NCBI GenBank assembly: GCA_027405735.1
Contig: JAPEHQ010000011.1
Span: 1 to 64,000, forward strand
Direction of reading: 5' to 3'
DNA: 64,000 nucleotides
Source of the DNA: Mucor racemosus
Taxonomy: Eukaryota > Mucoromycota > Mucoromycetes > Mucorales > Mucoraceae
The notes under the pieces were generated by a model, which did no database searches, was not told the origin of the DNA, and worked only from the letters and a program-made list of their open reading frames with translations. Shown here in pieces: positions 11,434 through 27,173 of the stretch. Made by a program: the position numbers and the translations under genes. Every line of letters begins with the position of its first letter. The first letter of the stretch is position 1.

Positions 11434-11911
11434 GTGCCGTTGCTTAGATTCTGCAAATGCTTTCTGAGACTGCTTTCGCTGGGTCATTTTGCAAACACTA
11501 GGCGTGATAAAGCAATTGTTGAGAAAATATGTGAATGGTGCAATTCATTGCTGGGACGATTTTGTAAATGCTGCTTTGTGGGCAAGACGTGTAAGAGTAC
11601 ATTCCACTACTGGATTTAGTCCATTTTACTTGGCTTACGGCCGTGAACCTAGACTACGAGGTGATATTTGGAGACCATATATTACCCCTGAAGTGCTTTG
11701 GACAACGGACAGTTGCAGATATTACTTCTCATGAGTTAGAACTATTAGGCCAATATCGTGCCGCCGCTGAATTCAGGTTAAAGTCCATGGTTGAAGCCAA
11801 TAAAAAACGTTGGGATGCAAAAATCAAACCTTCTAGTTTTGAAACTGATGATATGGTCATACTAACTCATGAAGACAAATTCGGGTTGTAACCTCGTTTT
11901 AAAGGTCCTTA
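11434..11911 (+). pseudogene. Decayed Ty3/gypsy integrase C-terminal fragment
   Basis: Translations in two frames match the end of the intact element at 15037-20106: KYVNGAIHCWDDFVNAAL, HSTTGFSPFYLAYGREP and, after a frame change near 11700, KKRWDAKIKPSSFETDD and a stop before PRFKGPY. Only the part after the integrase catalytic core remains. It ends at the TA target of the Tc1-like insertion. It is too diverged to be a copy of the downstream element and represents a second gypsy lineage. Confidence 0.8.
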
Positions 11912-11913
11912 TA

Positions 11914-13550
11914 CAGTGAGTCGCAAAACCCTTTCAATAATTTGGAAATTTGAATGAAAATAATCATAACTTTCTCGGTTTTAATCGGAGATACATTGAA
12001 TTGCCATTTTAAGTAATTCAAACCTTTTAAAATTATATGCAAAAGTCCGATCTAATTAATTAAAGTTCCGCAAAACTATGTAAGTTTAAAAAAAGGTACA
12101 TCATTGAAAGGGTTTTGCACGCACAGGCTAAAAATTACAATTTTGTAGCCCCCAACTTGTAGATTAACGCTAGATATCTTATTTAACAGAGAAATATGCG
12201 GAAAATATATGGGATGCTTTTCAACTTTTACCCTGCCTTTTTTACTAGTAGTTTCAAGCAAAATCATCAAGGTGAAAACTGTATCGGATGCCAAACGTAA
12301 TGATGTTATCTCTCTGTTGATTTCAGGCCGTACCGTATCGAAAATTGCTCGTCGTGTAGATATTAGTCAAGCCACAGTATGTCGTATTGGAAAAAAGGCC
12401 TGTCCTGACCGGGAAAATTTTAAAGGAGACCGACCATCTAAGCTGACTACTGTGGATAAGAGATATTGTGTCCATGAAATCACCAAAGGTGGCTTGGATA
12501 ATGCGGTACAAGCCAAAAAAGAGTTTCGTCGTAATCTACACGTTAATGTCAGTGCGAATACTGTACGTAGGACTCTTCCGGATAATGGTTTAGGCGCATT
12601 ACCTAAGATAAAATAGCCAGAAATTAGTGATGAAAATGCGAAGGATCGCCTCCGCTGGTGCAAAAACAAAATTGATTGGACTTTGGAGGACTGGAAACGT
12701 GTTATATTTACCGATGAGGCTAGAATTAACCGTTTTAACTCTGATGATTGTATTTGGTGCTGGAAAAAAGACAACGAGGAGATAAAACCTAGGCATACCA
12801 AAAAAACAAGAAAGCATAGAGATGATCGCATCATGATTTGGAACACTATTTCTTGGTCTGGTGTTGGCTGGTTGTGCAAGATCGAAGGTAATATGAACTC
12901 TGAACTATACAAATCTATTGTTGATGACGATTTGGAGAAATCCATTGACGATATGTGCCAAAAATTGAAGTTACGTCGTAATCAAGTCATTCTTCAGCAA
13001 GACAATGATTCCAAACACACCTCGAAGTTAATGAAAAAACACTTCGAAACAAAAGAATATAGAGTAATGTCATGGCCAGCACAATCCACAGACCTCAATT
13101 CCATTGAAAATATGTGTAGGTTATTGAAAATCCGTTTAAATGAATATGATACACCTCCAGAAGGCATGAATGACATTTGGAAGAGAACACAAGAGATTTG
13201 ATAAGAAAAAATAACAGTTGAGGAATACCAAAGGGTTATTTCGAGTATGCCTAATCGTTTGAAAGCTTGCATCAAAGCAAAGGGTTACGGCATTAATTAT
13301 TAACTGCGTTTAAATAAACTCCAATTTTTTTTTGATAATGCTTCCAAAACCCTTTCAATGATGTACCCGTTTTTGAATTGACATATTTTTTGCGGAACTT
13401 TAAATAATTAGGTCGGACTTTTTGCAAATTATTGGAAATATTTCACATTACTTATAATAGAAATTTAAAGTATCTCCGATTGAAATTGCGAAAGATATGG
13501 CTAGTCTCATTCAAAATTTCAAAACATTGAAAGGGTTTTGGAACTCACTG
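11914..13550 (+). mobile_element. Tc1/mariner-like DNA transposon with ~210-bp terminal inverted repeats
   Basis: The ends CAGTGAGT and ACTCACTG are flanked by TA on both sides, the usual target duplication of the superfamily. The 1637-bp element has long inverted repeats of roughly 210 bp, diverged by about a quarter by eye. CAAAACCCTTTCAAT lies at each outer end and again, inverted, at each inner end (about 12102-12116 and 13345-13360). It carries one disabled transposase reading frame. Confidence 0.92.
12209..13303 (+). pseudogene. Tc1-like DD(E) transposase with in-frame stops
   Basis: One frame of 365 codons is broken by TAG at 12614-12616 and TGA-TAA at 13199-13204. The N-terminal part has the two helix-turn-helix regions of Tc1 transposases (RNDVISLLISGRTVSKIARR, then ATVCRIGK). 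The catalytic core is recognisable: TDEARI (first Asp), LQQDNDSKHTS (second Asp) and STDLNSIENM (Glu). The C-terminus ends RLKACIKAKGYGINY in the family style. The triad survives, so the stops probably arose after insertion. No autonomous activity is expected. Confidence 0.9.
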
Positions 13551-13608
13551 TATAAGTAATCATCATAATTGTTTGATCGAGAAGCTCCAATGTAATCTGA
13601 TGCAATTT
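13551..13608 (-). pseudogene. 57-bp shard of the recombinase-helicase gene next to the Tc1 element
   Basis: On the minus strand this matches 1838-1900 (QIASDNIGASRSNN region) with a few substitutions. It starts at the TA duplicated by the Tc1 insertion and ends at the degenerate LTR. It shows that another copy of the element family once lay here. Confidence 0.75.
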
Positions 13609-14635
13609 GGGCATATAATAAAAAGACATCTTTTTATCGATTTAACTACAATATTATAATATTATTATTGACAAGAGCCAGATAAAAATACTAAATCTAT
13701 ATATTTGTATCTGTCATAACTATTATTGTGATAAATCAATTGGTTGTCAAACTGGATATATAATATGGAAGATTATATGTCTGACTTCGATTCTATGATT
13801 GATTATGAGAGGTTGGTGTTACTAATTGTAATTGCTATTACTAGTATATGATTGATTATATAATAATTGGTTATAAGTAATAATATATATTTATTTGGGT
13901 TGTGGTTATAAATATAAAAAGAGGAAAGGAAAGAGCAGATAAATTCACTAATGTGCAATTGATCCGTTCTTGGTTGTTATTTGTATGTGCAATTTGCTTA
14001 TGTAATGTAACTGGATTATTACAGTTATGTACCTATTAGATATTTTAGTTACGTTTTATATGTGCAGTCTGTAAGGAATAAGGAACAACAATTAATAAAT
14101 GTAGTAGTAATATATTTATATTAGATAGAAATTAAGTTTATTATTGAAGTATATAACATGAGCTTATATACTCATAACTAGTAATGACTAAATACCGAAC
14201 AGATCTATCGAACCGAACAGGTCGGAATGCACGTGATATATATCACGTGAGCTTAATATATTTATCATTACTATTTATTAAAAATGACACTTGACAAAAT
14301 TGTCAGTATCAGTGCTGATACAAGTAGTGATCCTGATCTGCAGGATATCATTGAGATGTTGAACTCCAACCGAAATAAGAAACGGAAGTTTAAACCTAAA
14401 ATACCAGCAACTAGAAATATCAAACAAAGATTAAATATGATTACACAAAGTATATTGAATATCTTGACGGTACAACCGTATTAATAATAAAGACACCTTT
14501 TACTCTATCTAACTACAAAACTATAATATATATTTACTATATACTATCTTAGTATAATATTATTATTGTTATTACTATTATTATTGATCAGACTCACCAG
14601 ATACAAATACTAAATCTATATATTTGTATCTGACA
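13604..14635. mobile_element. Degenerate non-autonomous LTR element upstream of the tRNA gene
   Basis: About 110-150 bp of similar sequence occurs at 13604-13716 and 14489-14635. Both copies end in TAAATCTATATATTTGTATC followed by TG(T/A)CA, and both contain an AATAAAGA-like block resembling the LTR of the neighbouring intact element. The 770 bp between them encodes no recognisable protein, only a 66-codon frame at 14284-14484. The right copy ends 11 bp before the tRNA. The left copy is truncated by older insertions. The assignment as an LTR pair is inference. Confidence 0.45.
14230..14249. repeat. 20-bp perfect palindrome with CACGTG ends
   Basis: CACGTGATATATATCACGTG is identical on both strands. 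CACGTG is the classic E-box bound by bHLH proteins. It sits 35 bp before the small frame at 14284. Function is unknown. Confidence 0.6.
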
Positions 14636-14646
14636 AAATATAACAA

Positions 14647-14728
14647 GTCGCTTTGTCCGAGTGGTTAAGGAGTATGACTAGAAATCATATACGCTCTGCG
14701 TGCGCAGGTTCAAATCCTGCAGGCGACG
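14647..14728 (+). tRNA. tRNA-Ser, anticodon AGA
   Basis: The cloverleaf is readable. The acceptor GTCGCTT pairs with AGGCGAC with one G-T wobble. The D arm is TCCGAGTGGTTAAGGA. The anticodon stem TATGA/TCATA encloses loop CTAGAAA (anticodon AGA, reads UCU). There is a long class-II variable arm and a T stem GCAGG/CCTGC around TTCAAAT. The long variable arm and TCCGAGTGGTTAAGG box are typical of serine tRNAs. No intron is present. LTR sequences lie 11 bp upstream and 97 bp downstream. Confidence 0.93.
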
Positions 14729-14731
14729 ATA

Positions 14732-14737
14732 TTTTTT
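14732..14737 (+). terminator. RNA polymerase III T-run after tRNA-Ser
   Basis: Six T follow the tRNA 3' end by 4 bp, the standard polymerase III stop signal. Confidence 0.8.
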
Positions 14738-14824
14738 GTTTTTACTCTCAAAAGTAGTGTTTGTAGATATTGTTGCAAATGGAACAGCAACTCTCCTTTT
14801 TTTTCTTAGAATAGAGAATAAGAG

Positions 14825-14978
14825 TGTCAGGTACACACAGACTTTGTGTGTAACCTTTTTAATTAGTATAAAATATCAAAACATATAATAATAATAAAGA
14901 TCATCTTTTATCTCATATATAATCTTTTGTATACATTTATTTGAATCTACTGTAAAACATATATCTCAGCACACGACA
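14825..14978 (+). repeat. 5' LTR of the Ty3/gypsy element
   Basis: The 154-bp repeat begins TGTCAGGTACACACAG and ends CAGCACACGACA. It contains the imperfect inverted pair ACACACAGACTTTGTGTGT close to its start and AATAATAATAAAG as a possible polyadenylation region. Confidence 0.95.
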
Positions 14979-14980
14979 TT

Positions 14981-14996
14981 TGGTAGCATCAGAACC
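14981..14996 (+). other. Likely primer-binding site
   Basis: TGGTAGCATCAGAACC starts 2 bp after the 5' LTR. TGG is complementary to the CCA end of a tRNA primer. I could not name the tRNA with confidence. Confidence 0.5.
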
Positions 14997-15036
14997 ATTT
15001 GATCATTATATAAATATAAAACCATTGAACTAGTGA

Positions 15037-20106
<5,070 letters not shown>

Positions 20107-20130
20107 TTTTTTTACCTGTACTTTTTTTTT

Positions 20131-20140
20131 GGGAGGAAGG
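20131..20140 (+). other. Polypurine tract
   Basis: GGGAGGAAGG, 3 bp before the 3' LTR and after a T-run, fits the plus-strand priming site. Confidence 0.75.
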
Positions 20141-20143
20141 TAA

Positions 20144-20297
20144 TGTCAGGTACACACAGACTTTGTGTGTAACCTTTTTAATTAGTATAAAATATCAAAA
20201 CATATAATAATAATAAAGATCATCTTTTATCTCATATATAATCTTTTGTATACATTTATTTGAATCTACTGTAAAACATATATCTCAGCACACGACA
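20144..20297 (+). repeat. 3' LTR of the Ty3/gypsy element
   Basis: It is identical over 154 bp to the 5' LTR, followed by the AGAG target duplication. Confidence 0.95.
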
Positions 20298-20301
20298 AGA
20301 G

Positions 20302-21409
20302 AAATAGATTATAACCAATGCAGTTATATTTATTAAATGAGCACCAGGTTTTAAGTTGTCCAACCGTAATAAATGTTTTATATAAATATATAAAACGAAA
20401 TAAGTGTTATGTCAATACTCATCCTATGTCTCACATCCAAGGTCACAGTCTATAATTAGTGTTACAGTATATCAATGTGGATCATTGACTTACATCATAT
20501 TCTTAGATAGTAAAACCCTAGTAATAGTTATAATTAATGTATATAAATACATCCAAAGGATGTATTGTTAATAAAAGTGTAATATTCTGGCAAGATTATT
20601 TATATAGACTCTTTTGATATTTCAATAAGTAAAGAAAAATAAGAAATGTATAATGAAATATATTGTAAAAAATAATTCAAGGGACCCTATAAAATAATAA
20701 ATGTAAAGTAAAGAATATCAAAATGATATGAAAATAGCATATACTGTAATCAAAATAAAGGTAAGAAATAAAATATGTTTATTAATTGTTCTTTTTAAAT
20801 ATCGTTATTTATACTAATAATGTTTGTCTGTTAGAACATCTTTGATTTTGATAATGTTGTTTGAATTTGATAATAAAATGTTTTTACTGACATCTAAAGA
20901 AAAAGTTGAATTTGGAGACTGTAATGATATGAGATATGGTTGCATCCGTATATTTCCATGGATATGTGTTGATTTATAATCTCTGCTTAATCTTTATAAT
21001 TCTTTACTCAGTAATTACTGTAGGTTTCTGCCTATTATTTATGTTAAATATAATTTCAACCCTATATTGGGCCTGACATCCAAATGAAATTAAAATGTTA
21101 TAAATACTTTTAGAATCCAGGACCTGATAACTCCTGGCTTCCTTTTTTAACTTGATAATAAAAACCTTACGTTCTCCGTAATATAATCACTTGTAGTTTT
21201 TATTTTATTGTATTGGAAATAATTGTTATCTACATATAACTCTCAGTTACAAACCAACACATATTTGTGGAAGTATACGGATGTAAGCCACATCTCATAT
21301 CAACATAATCAACAGATTGAATTTTTTCCATTAGACGTTATTAAAGAAAATCCATTATCACATTCAGATAACATTGTGAACATTAAGTGTAGAATAGGTA
21401 GTAGAGATA
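20302..21409. other. Gene-free AT-rich stretch with LTR-like pieces
   Basis: No convincing gene. A segment at about 21061-21230 has a TATAAATAC box followed within 90 bp by AATAAAAACC and TTACGTTCTCC. The same TATA-then-AATAAA layout appears in the proven solo LTRs at 21622 and 45940, so this is probably another LTR remnant. The short frame at 21223-21429 overlaps repeat sequence and is not supported. Confidence 0.5.
20483..20635 (+). repeat. LTR-like repeat, inverted copy at 45565-45715
   Basis: The segment from CATCATATTCTTAG through ATATTTCAAT matches the reverse complement of 45565-45715. It contains TATAAATACATCC and AATAAAAGTG, and a small hairpin TACATCC-AAA-GGATGTA. Ends were not resolved. 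Confidence 0.7.
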
Positions 21410-22071
21410 TTCACGGAAAAGAAGTATAAAAAAACAATAATAATTCGACTAGGTAACGTTAGGCTTTTATTATCAAGTAGAACTTAATTGACTCTTCTTT
21501 GAAAGGAAGATGTCGTCCTTCTATTTATACACAATTTCTAATATACTGTATATTATAAATCAATGAGAACAAATAGGAACATGTCATTTCCATAATCTAC
21601 CTGATATCTTTATGTCCTGATTGTCGGTTTTCGAGAATATTAAACAGCCAATTTTGAAGCCAATTCAATTTCTAACTTATTGAAATGCAATTCTTATAAA
21701 TAGTAGTCTTTTAAACCAAGACCTAGAAGCTCTTGGTTCTTTCTTTTACCATTAGTTTTTCTAGTAATAAAGCCTACGTTCTCCATGATAAATGTTACTA
21801 GTCTTTATTATTATTCTTTCTATAAATAAGATTGTATGTATCCATAAACTCTCACTGATTTTATCATGAATGAAATCAGGCCATATTAAATAATGGTGTA
21901 TTTATGATTCAGGTCAATAATTACAATTTGCTAGGATCCATATCTCGGTTATAAGATTACTTGCTGTTGTATCAATCAGACATGTCAAATCAAAGTGATT
22001 CCTGATTTATCCCAGCGGTAATTCAAGTTAGACACCAGATGGAATGGAGATCTAAATGGATGTAACCCACA
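21410..22071 (-). repeat. LTR copy (CCACA-ended family) interrupted by a second solo LTR
   Basis: The parts 21410-21616 and 21860-22071 together match the reverse complement of the solo LTR at 48099-48543. It ends in CCACA at 22067-22071. The match is split exactly at 21622-21854 by another LTR, so it is the older insertion. The left boundary (near 21264 or 21400) is unclear. Confidence 0.75.
21622..21854 (+). repeat. Solo LTR, 233 bp, with 5-bp target duplication CTGAT
   Basis: It starts TGTCGGTTTTCGAG, ends AAACTCTCA, and is flanked by CTGAT at 21617-21621 and 21855-21859. The interrupted sequence is continuous at 48.3 kb without it. A sister copy with its own duplication is at 45940-46171. 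Inside are CTTATAAATAGT and AATAAAGCC, a promoter and polyadenylation layout typical of LTRs. Confidence 0.88.
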
Positions 22072-22344
22072 TTAAGGATGCTTTAACAGACAAACATTAG
22101 TACAAATAATAATAACACTTAAAAAGAACAACTATTAATAAACTCATCTTATTTCTTACCTATATTTTTGATTATATATGATTCTCGTATCGTTTTGCTT
22201 TTCTTTACTTCTTTACTTTACATTCATTATATTATAAAATCACTTAAATTATTTTCTATATATTTCATTGTACATTTTTTATTTTTGGTTACGTAAGAGG
22301 ATTACTGTATATATTATTCCATATTAAGTGTTTCTAAAGCATAT

Positions 22345-23650
22345 GTCAGCACTGAAAAATATATATAAATTGGTCGCATTATGCTACTATCTGTTTCTAA
22401 ATATATTTTATATCACACAAAAGACTCAAAACACGTAGAATTTACTGCTTTTTTCTTGAAAACTGGATCTCACCTTTCACTCCTGCTCTACTTTTTTTTT
22501 ATTAATAACACCAAGAAAAAGCTATATGCCAATATATCTGAGATGTTCAACTTTGATCCAAAAACAAGTATTCGGAAATATCTTATTTTTTGCCGTTGGT
22601 ATTAATTTTTTAATGCTAATGTTTCAAATTTTTACGCGTATTTCACCGCTAAAAATTATAAACTTTGAGGTTTCATATCTCTACGAAAAATTAAGCTATA
22701 CTAATATCCTCTAATAATAAAACTTACTTATTTTGAAATGCTTTAGAATATATTTCAGTATGAAAAAATTCTGAGCTATTTTACTTTTTTTCCATTTTTT
22801 TTTTGGCATGTCTATAGTAGATTTTAAAGTATTGGTTAAATTGAAAAGCATTTTTTTATATTCATGTCATCAAGCTTATTGATATATACTGTATATATGA
22901 GCTCTCTCTGACCCAATTTAGTTTTTTTTCAAAATATTGATTTTTCATGGAGATATCCTCAAAAACGTGTACAAAGAGATACTTTCGCTTCTAGATTCAA
23001 GTTTCTCTCTGTATACCATCATCTCAAATTCTGAATTTGAAAATGTTTTAGACAAAAACCTCGTTTTCTCTACGAAAAATGCATCTAAAAAGTTACGTAA
23101 TAGATCAATCGATAGATAATTTGTTTGTGCATCATTTCCATTACTTATATTTGAAATATGCTTATAAAAAGTGATGTGTATCTTCAAAAAACCTTCAATA
23201 CTTCAATTGCATCTCACGCAAAATTTAATGCAAAAAGTTTGTCCAGTTTTTGTTTTAGCAAATGCATAATCTAAAACTGTACAAAAACCTCTTAATACGC
23301 TAGGTCGACTTACTTTGCAGTTCGTGAGCTATTAAACGATTTTATTTTTTGGATAATTTTTCGTTCATATTTTCATTATAGATCAGGTCAGTTTTGAAAC
23401 TCCGTTATGATAGGTTTTAAGCTGTGATGAGAACTATTATTTTGATTATCTCGTCGAAAAATCAGCATATTTTACTGAAACAAAAAACCAAAATATCTTG
23501 CAATCGGGTCTAGTTTGTGAATGCAAAAAATTAGCATTTCTATTCGGGTACTTAATTTTTACAATTGATTTTAGGTCACTGTTAGGCGAGTGCACTTATA
23601 TTCTGGTATTACCTCTTCTATTTTTGGGCAGATATCAATTGTGTATGAAG
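22345..23650 (+). repeat. Dispersed ~1.3-kb repeat family, copy A
   Basis: Shared, same-strand blocks with the copies near 32.4, 43.9 and 57.9 kb include TATCTGAGATGTTCAACTTT, AATATTGATTTTTC and ATATGCTTATAAAAAGTG. Translated on plus, all copies keep a peptide like NLVFSTxNAA(K/R) followed by SIDR. No copy has a long frame or a recognisable enzyme, and the ends are not defined. It may be a remnant of a retroelement or other unit. Confidence 0.8.
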
Positions 23651-25222
23651 AGAAGGTATATATATATATTTCTTTTTGAAAATTTGACTGAATTTGACTC
23701 AATGTTGTGCGAAAAACTCGAAATCCAACCCAAAAGTATAAGTTGTATTAATGCACTTTTGGGTTCTGTCAGTATGTTGATACTATTGTCCTTGAAAAAA
23801 TTCTCTGAAGATCGAATCGGATCCTTTATCAAGCTTAGTTATTTTTTTGAAAAGTTTATAGAATATACACATCTACTAGTTAATAACAATTGGTAGAGAT
23901 GGATATAAATTGATCCTCTATGGGAATAGTTTTGTAAGAGCGATTTAGTTTACACATTCTTGAATAACGCTTAACCAATAAGCGGTTCAAAAACTTGAGT
24001 ATCTTTTGTACAGTATTTATCAAAAAGCACTCATAAAAGAGAATAGAATAATGTATTGATAAAAACCTGCTACAAAAAGCATCTGACTTTAACTTTAAAT
24101 TTTTTGACCATCTTTTTTTTTTGTAAAGTTTTCTTCATACATTACTTCTCTTATAACCTTTGATATAATGTTCAAAGAACATAAAAAACAGCAAATCAAC
24201 TTTGATGGAGCCAATAATACGCAGCTGGAATTTGCTCCATATTCAACTATACTTTCTGGTTTGAAAATTGTTCATCTTTTATGCTTCAAAAGCAATTCAG
24301 TTTCTTCTAAGTATCCTTTACTAAATGATGTTAAGCAGTAAGGACGGGAAAAGCCAGTTCTCAGCAACCCTATTTTCATTAGAGAAAATACCAAAGATAT
24401 GGCTATTTTGAAGCAAGGAATGTCGAATAAAAAAGCAGAACTGAAAGATTCTAAAAAGGCGCCTTTATTTGTCATAATCCTGATTGTATATCCTGCCTCA
24501 ATGGCAGGTATGTTTTCAATAGAGATTCTCTTTCTGCCTTTGCAACTGGCATATATAGACTGTCTCAAATACTCTTTCAGGATGCGTTTCCCAACTCACA
24601 AGAAATTTCAGCTATAATTGCTGAATTCATAAATAAGAGCGCTCCCTTCATTAACAAAACAGGTTTTCGGGCAAGCCCTTAATGGATTTTTATAATAAGT
24701 TGATTGGGATCTTTTTGATTCGGATTTGTGACGGACGAGCATTTGAATATTTACCTTTAAGATCATGATAGCTCTTATGTTACAACAAATGTGGGAGGTT
24801 TACAAGATTCGTATAAACACTCGGCCCCCAAAAACAAGAAGAGTTTTTGTTATAAGGTTAGAAGAACAAAATATTTGCTTTTTAATAGCAAAAAAAAAAA
24901 AAAAATCGATCTGCATAGCTTTTACACAGTTCTAAAACTAAATGAGTACTTTTGAGTTCATTTATATTAGAAAACCCCATTCAAATTTATATATTGAATA
25001 TATATAGTAATTCGAATTTAAATTAAAAGGCACAGTTGCATTCCTAATAGCTCTCCGTTGATACAATGAAAGCTTTCTGGAATCGTGGTTCTTAAAATGG
25101 TCAATAAAAGGCTGTACAATTATATATATATAAATGTTGACGATTTTATTAGTATAGGAATGAAATAAACAAGTTGGGTGTATAATCTATATAATACGAA
25201 GAATCTACAAAGAAATGCGATT
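23651..25222. other. Gene-free AT-rich stretch
   Basis: Scattered short frames (for example 24399-24617) show no recognisable domain. The interval 24180-24700 looks like old coding sequence in base composition but has stops in all frames. A poly-A run lies at about 24891-24905. Confidence 0.4.
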
Positions 25223-26152
25223 TTACTGAGGGAGTCTATCGGTGAAGTCATTTTGCTTGAGCCATACTTCTAATTTGACAGCTGCTCGCTTCCTCACATA
25301 ATGTGAAGCCACCAAGGTACCTGTGGTCATTGAAACCATTACACAGATCAAGATAATATTGCCATAAAGTATAATATGATCAATGTCCAATGTACTCTCA
25401 ATCATGATGATCTTGGCCAGAAACTCTCCCAGTAAAACCGAACCCCATACTGCACCTAAAACATAGCAAAATCTACGATAGAATGGCACATTTTGCCATG
25501 TCCATTCCATTGTTTCCAAAGAGTGGTGCACACCGTCTGCATCTACCCATTTAACTGGAGGTTGCTCAGACATCATTTGTTGTGAAATTAAAAATATAAT
25601 TGGCCTGATTGTAAACCATTTTGTCTTCAGTGGAATGAGAGTGATAAAAAACATCAAACTAATAACAGCTGTTACAGTTGAATCACGCAATAAGGTTAAT
25701 CTAACATCACCACTAATAACCGATAGAACAGCAGATAAAATAAATGAAAATACAAATATACAACCGAGAACATCAACATGCCTTGTTTTCCAAAAAACAT
25801 AAAATACACGCAATAATGGCGGGATACCGGATAAGATGAGTGCAATCAATATACTGAGCCATATCTTTAAAATATAATAGATAGCGAGTGGTAATCCAAC
25901 GTCAAAAAATAGCATGATAAACAACGGCCTTGCATAACTTGCAAAAACTTTAAATCTTTCCATCCTTGTTGGTTTGATCTGTCCTTGTTGTTCAACATAT
26001 TCTATCTGACTTTCTTCAATTGTCGATGCTTCTGTCAGAATTGTATGATTAGATTGCATTTGTAGAAGAGCTGGCTTCCTTGTTGGAATAGTTATGCTGA
26101 AAGAATCCTGATTATTTGTTGGATCAAGGTGAATATTCGTGTGGTTTTGCAT
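25223..26152 (-). CDS. Multi-pass membrane protein, VC0807-like
   Basis: A single-exon frame of 309 residues begins at ATG 26152. The first ~85 residues are polar and probably cytosolic. Six or seven hydrophobic segments follow, from about residue 90 (FIMLFFDVGLPLAIYYILKI) to about 285. The stretches SGIPPLLRVFYVFWKTRHVD, SGDVRLTLLRDSTVTAVISL and TLIPLKTKWFTIRPIIFL are the conserved signatures of a family of uncharacterised membrane proteins in bacteria and fungi, often labelled VC0807-like. No transport substrate is known to me. The minus-strand neighbour at 26542-27173 is also a membrane protein, but there is no sign of a shared function. Confidence 0.8.
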   Translation of the reverse strand: MQNHTNIHLDPTNNQDSFSITIPTRKPALLQMQSNHTILTEASTIEESQIEYVEQQGQIKPTRMERFKVFASYARPLFIMLFFDVGLPLAIYYILKIWLSILIALILSGIPPLLRVFYVFWKTRHVDVLGCIFVFSFILSAVLSVISGDVRLTLLRDSTVTAVISLMFFITLIPLKTKWFTIRPIIFLISQQMMSEQPPVKWVDADGVHHSLETMEWTWQNVPFYRRFCYVLGAVWGSVLLGEFLAKIIMIESTLDIDHIILYGNIILICVMVSMTTGTLVASHYVRKRAAVKLEVWLKQNDFTDRLPQ

Positions 26153-26541
26153 TATTATTTTGTGTACATAAAAATGACAGATCAGATAATTGTTGTCTTT
26201 TATATAAAAATCAATTTCTGTACAGGTCGGCTAGAATTGTCCAAATTTAGCAATATTTCACCGACAAACCTCAATGCAAAATCCTAAAATCATGCTGAGC
26301 AATAAAAAAACAAGAAATGCATGACTGATTCTTGGCGGGCAGTTTATTATACTGATCCTTATGTCGAATCGTAAAATAATGTACGTATACCTTCCCTCCC
26401 CCCATATATCTCCATGATTGTTTCATGTTGATTCTATACTATTCACTAAATGATCATTGGAAAACAACGAAATCCTCATAAACCATAATACAATGAACCA
26501 TTTATTACTATTGTTAATAGTGTACACTCATAAATAAACGT
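26153..26541. other. Intergenic spacer between two minus-strand membrane-protein genes
   Basis: AT-rich sequence with a short C-run at about 26393-26403. It would hold the terminator of the upstream gene and the promoter of the downstream one. No distinct element is seen. Confidence 0.5.
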
Positions 26542-27173
26542 TTATTCGTTTGTTGGTGTTGGCTCTCGGGCATATTTCTTTAATAATGCTGTTCGTCTAT
26601 CCTCCCAATTATCTCCAGTTGTAGTTGAATTTGGTGAAGATGTATCTCCAACTTGATCTACCGGAACAGATGATGATGATTGTGATATTAATTTGGTATT
26701 CTTTGTATCGTCAGTTTTATTTGCAACTAATGGCTGTCTATTCCACTGATAATATGTTGATGATCTTCTTAGATATTTGGACCCTAATAATGGCCTATCT
26801 TCATCTTCTTCTTCTAAATCTTCACCTTGACAACACTTACAACAGAAGCAACAACATAAAATTGATAAGCCAATAAATGCTGCTATAACAATAATTGATA
26901 TTAATACTATTGATATTATTCCCAATGGTAATGTAGACACTATATCATAACGTTGTTAGTCTTTCTCATCACATGTAATAAAGCATACAATGATACTTAC
27001 TATGGCACTGATGAAAATAGTAATCATTCAATCCACAATTTGATTTGTCCAAAGCTCCAAACCATCCACCACTGACACAGCTATTTATATTTCCACAAAA
27101 ACCACAACCTTCTTGTGCAATACAAGAACCACAAGAATTGAACTGACTACAATCCACTACAATTGTTTCATTA
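26542..27173 (-). CDS. PSI-domain single-pass membrane protein
   Basis: Two exons, 27173-27001 and 26939-26542, join in phase across a 61-bp intron (GTAAGT to ATAG). The first encodes a Cys-rich plexin-semaphorin-integrin (PSI) module: CSQFNSCGSC, GCGFC, NSC and CGL. The second encodes one membrane helix (IISIVLISIIVIAAFIGLSI) followed at once by a Cys cluster (CCCFCCKCC), likely palmitoylated, and an acidic cytosolic tail ending REPTPTNE. The predicted topology is PSI outside and tail inside. A further 5' exon is likely (WALNNGSRC, read at about 27213-27240), but the true start and signal peptide are not resolved. PSI domains are cysteine-knot modules of extracellular receptors. The role in this fungus is unknown. 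Confidence 0.65.

Noticed and set aside
12614..13204. Reading the transposase stops as recoded codons
   Set aside because: No other gene in the window uses stops internally, and two adjacent stops near the end fit decay better.
23498..23896. 132-codon plus frame
   Set aside because: It straddles the end of repeat copy A, the corresponding parts of copies C and D are not open, and no domain is visible.
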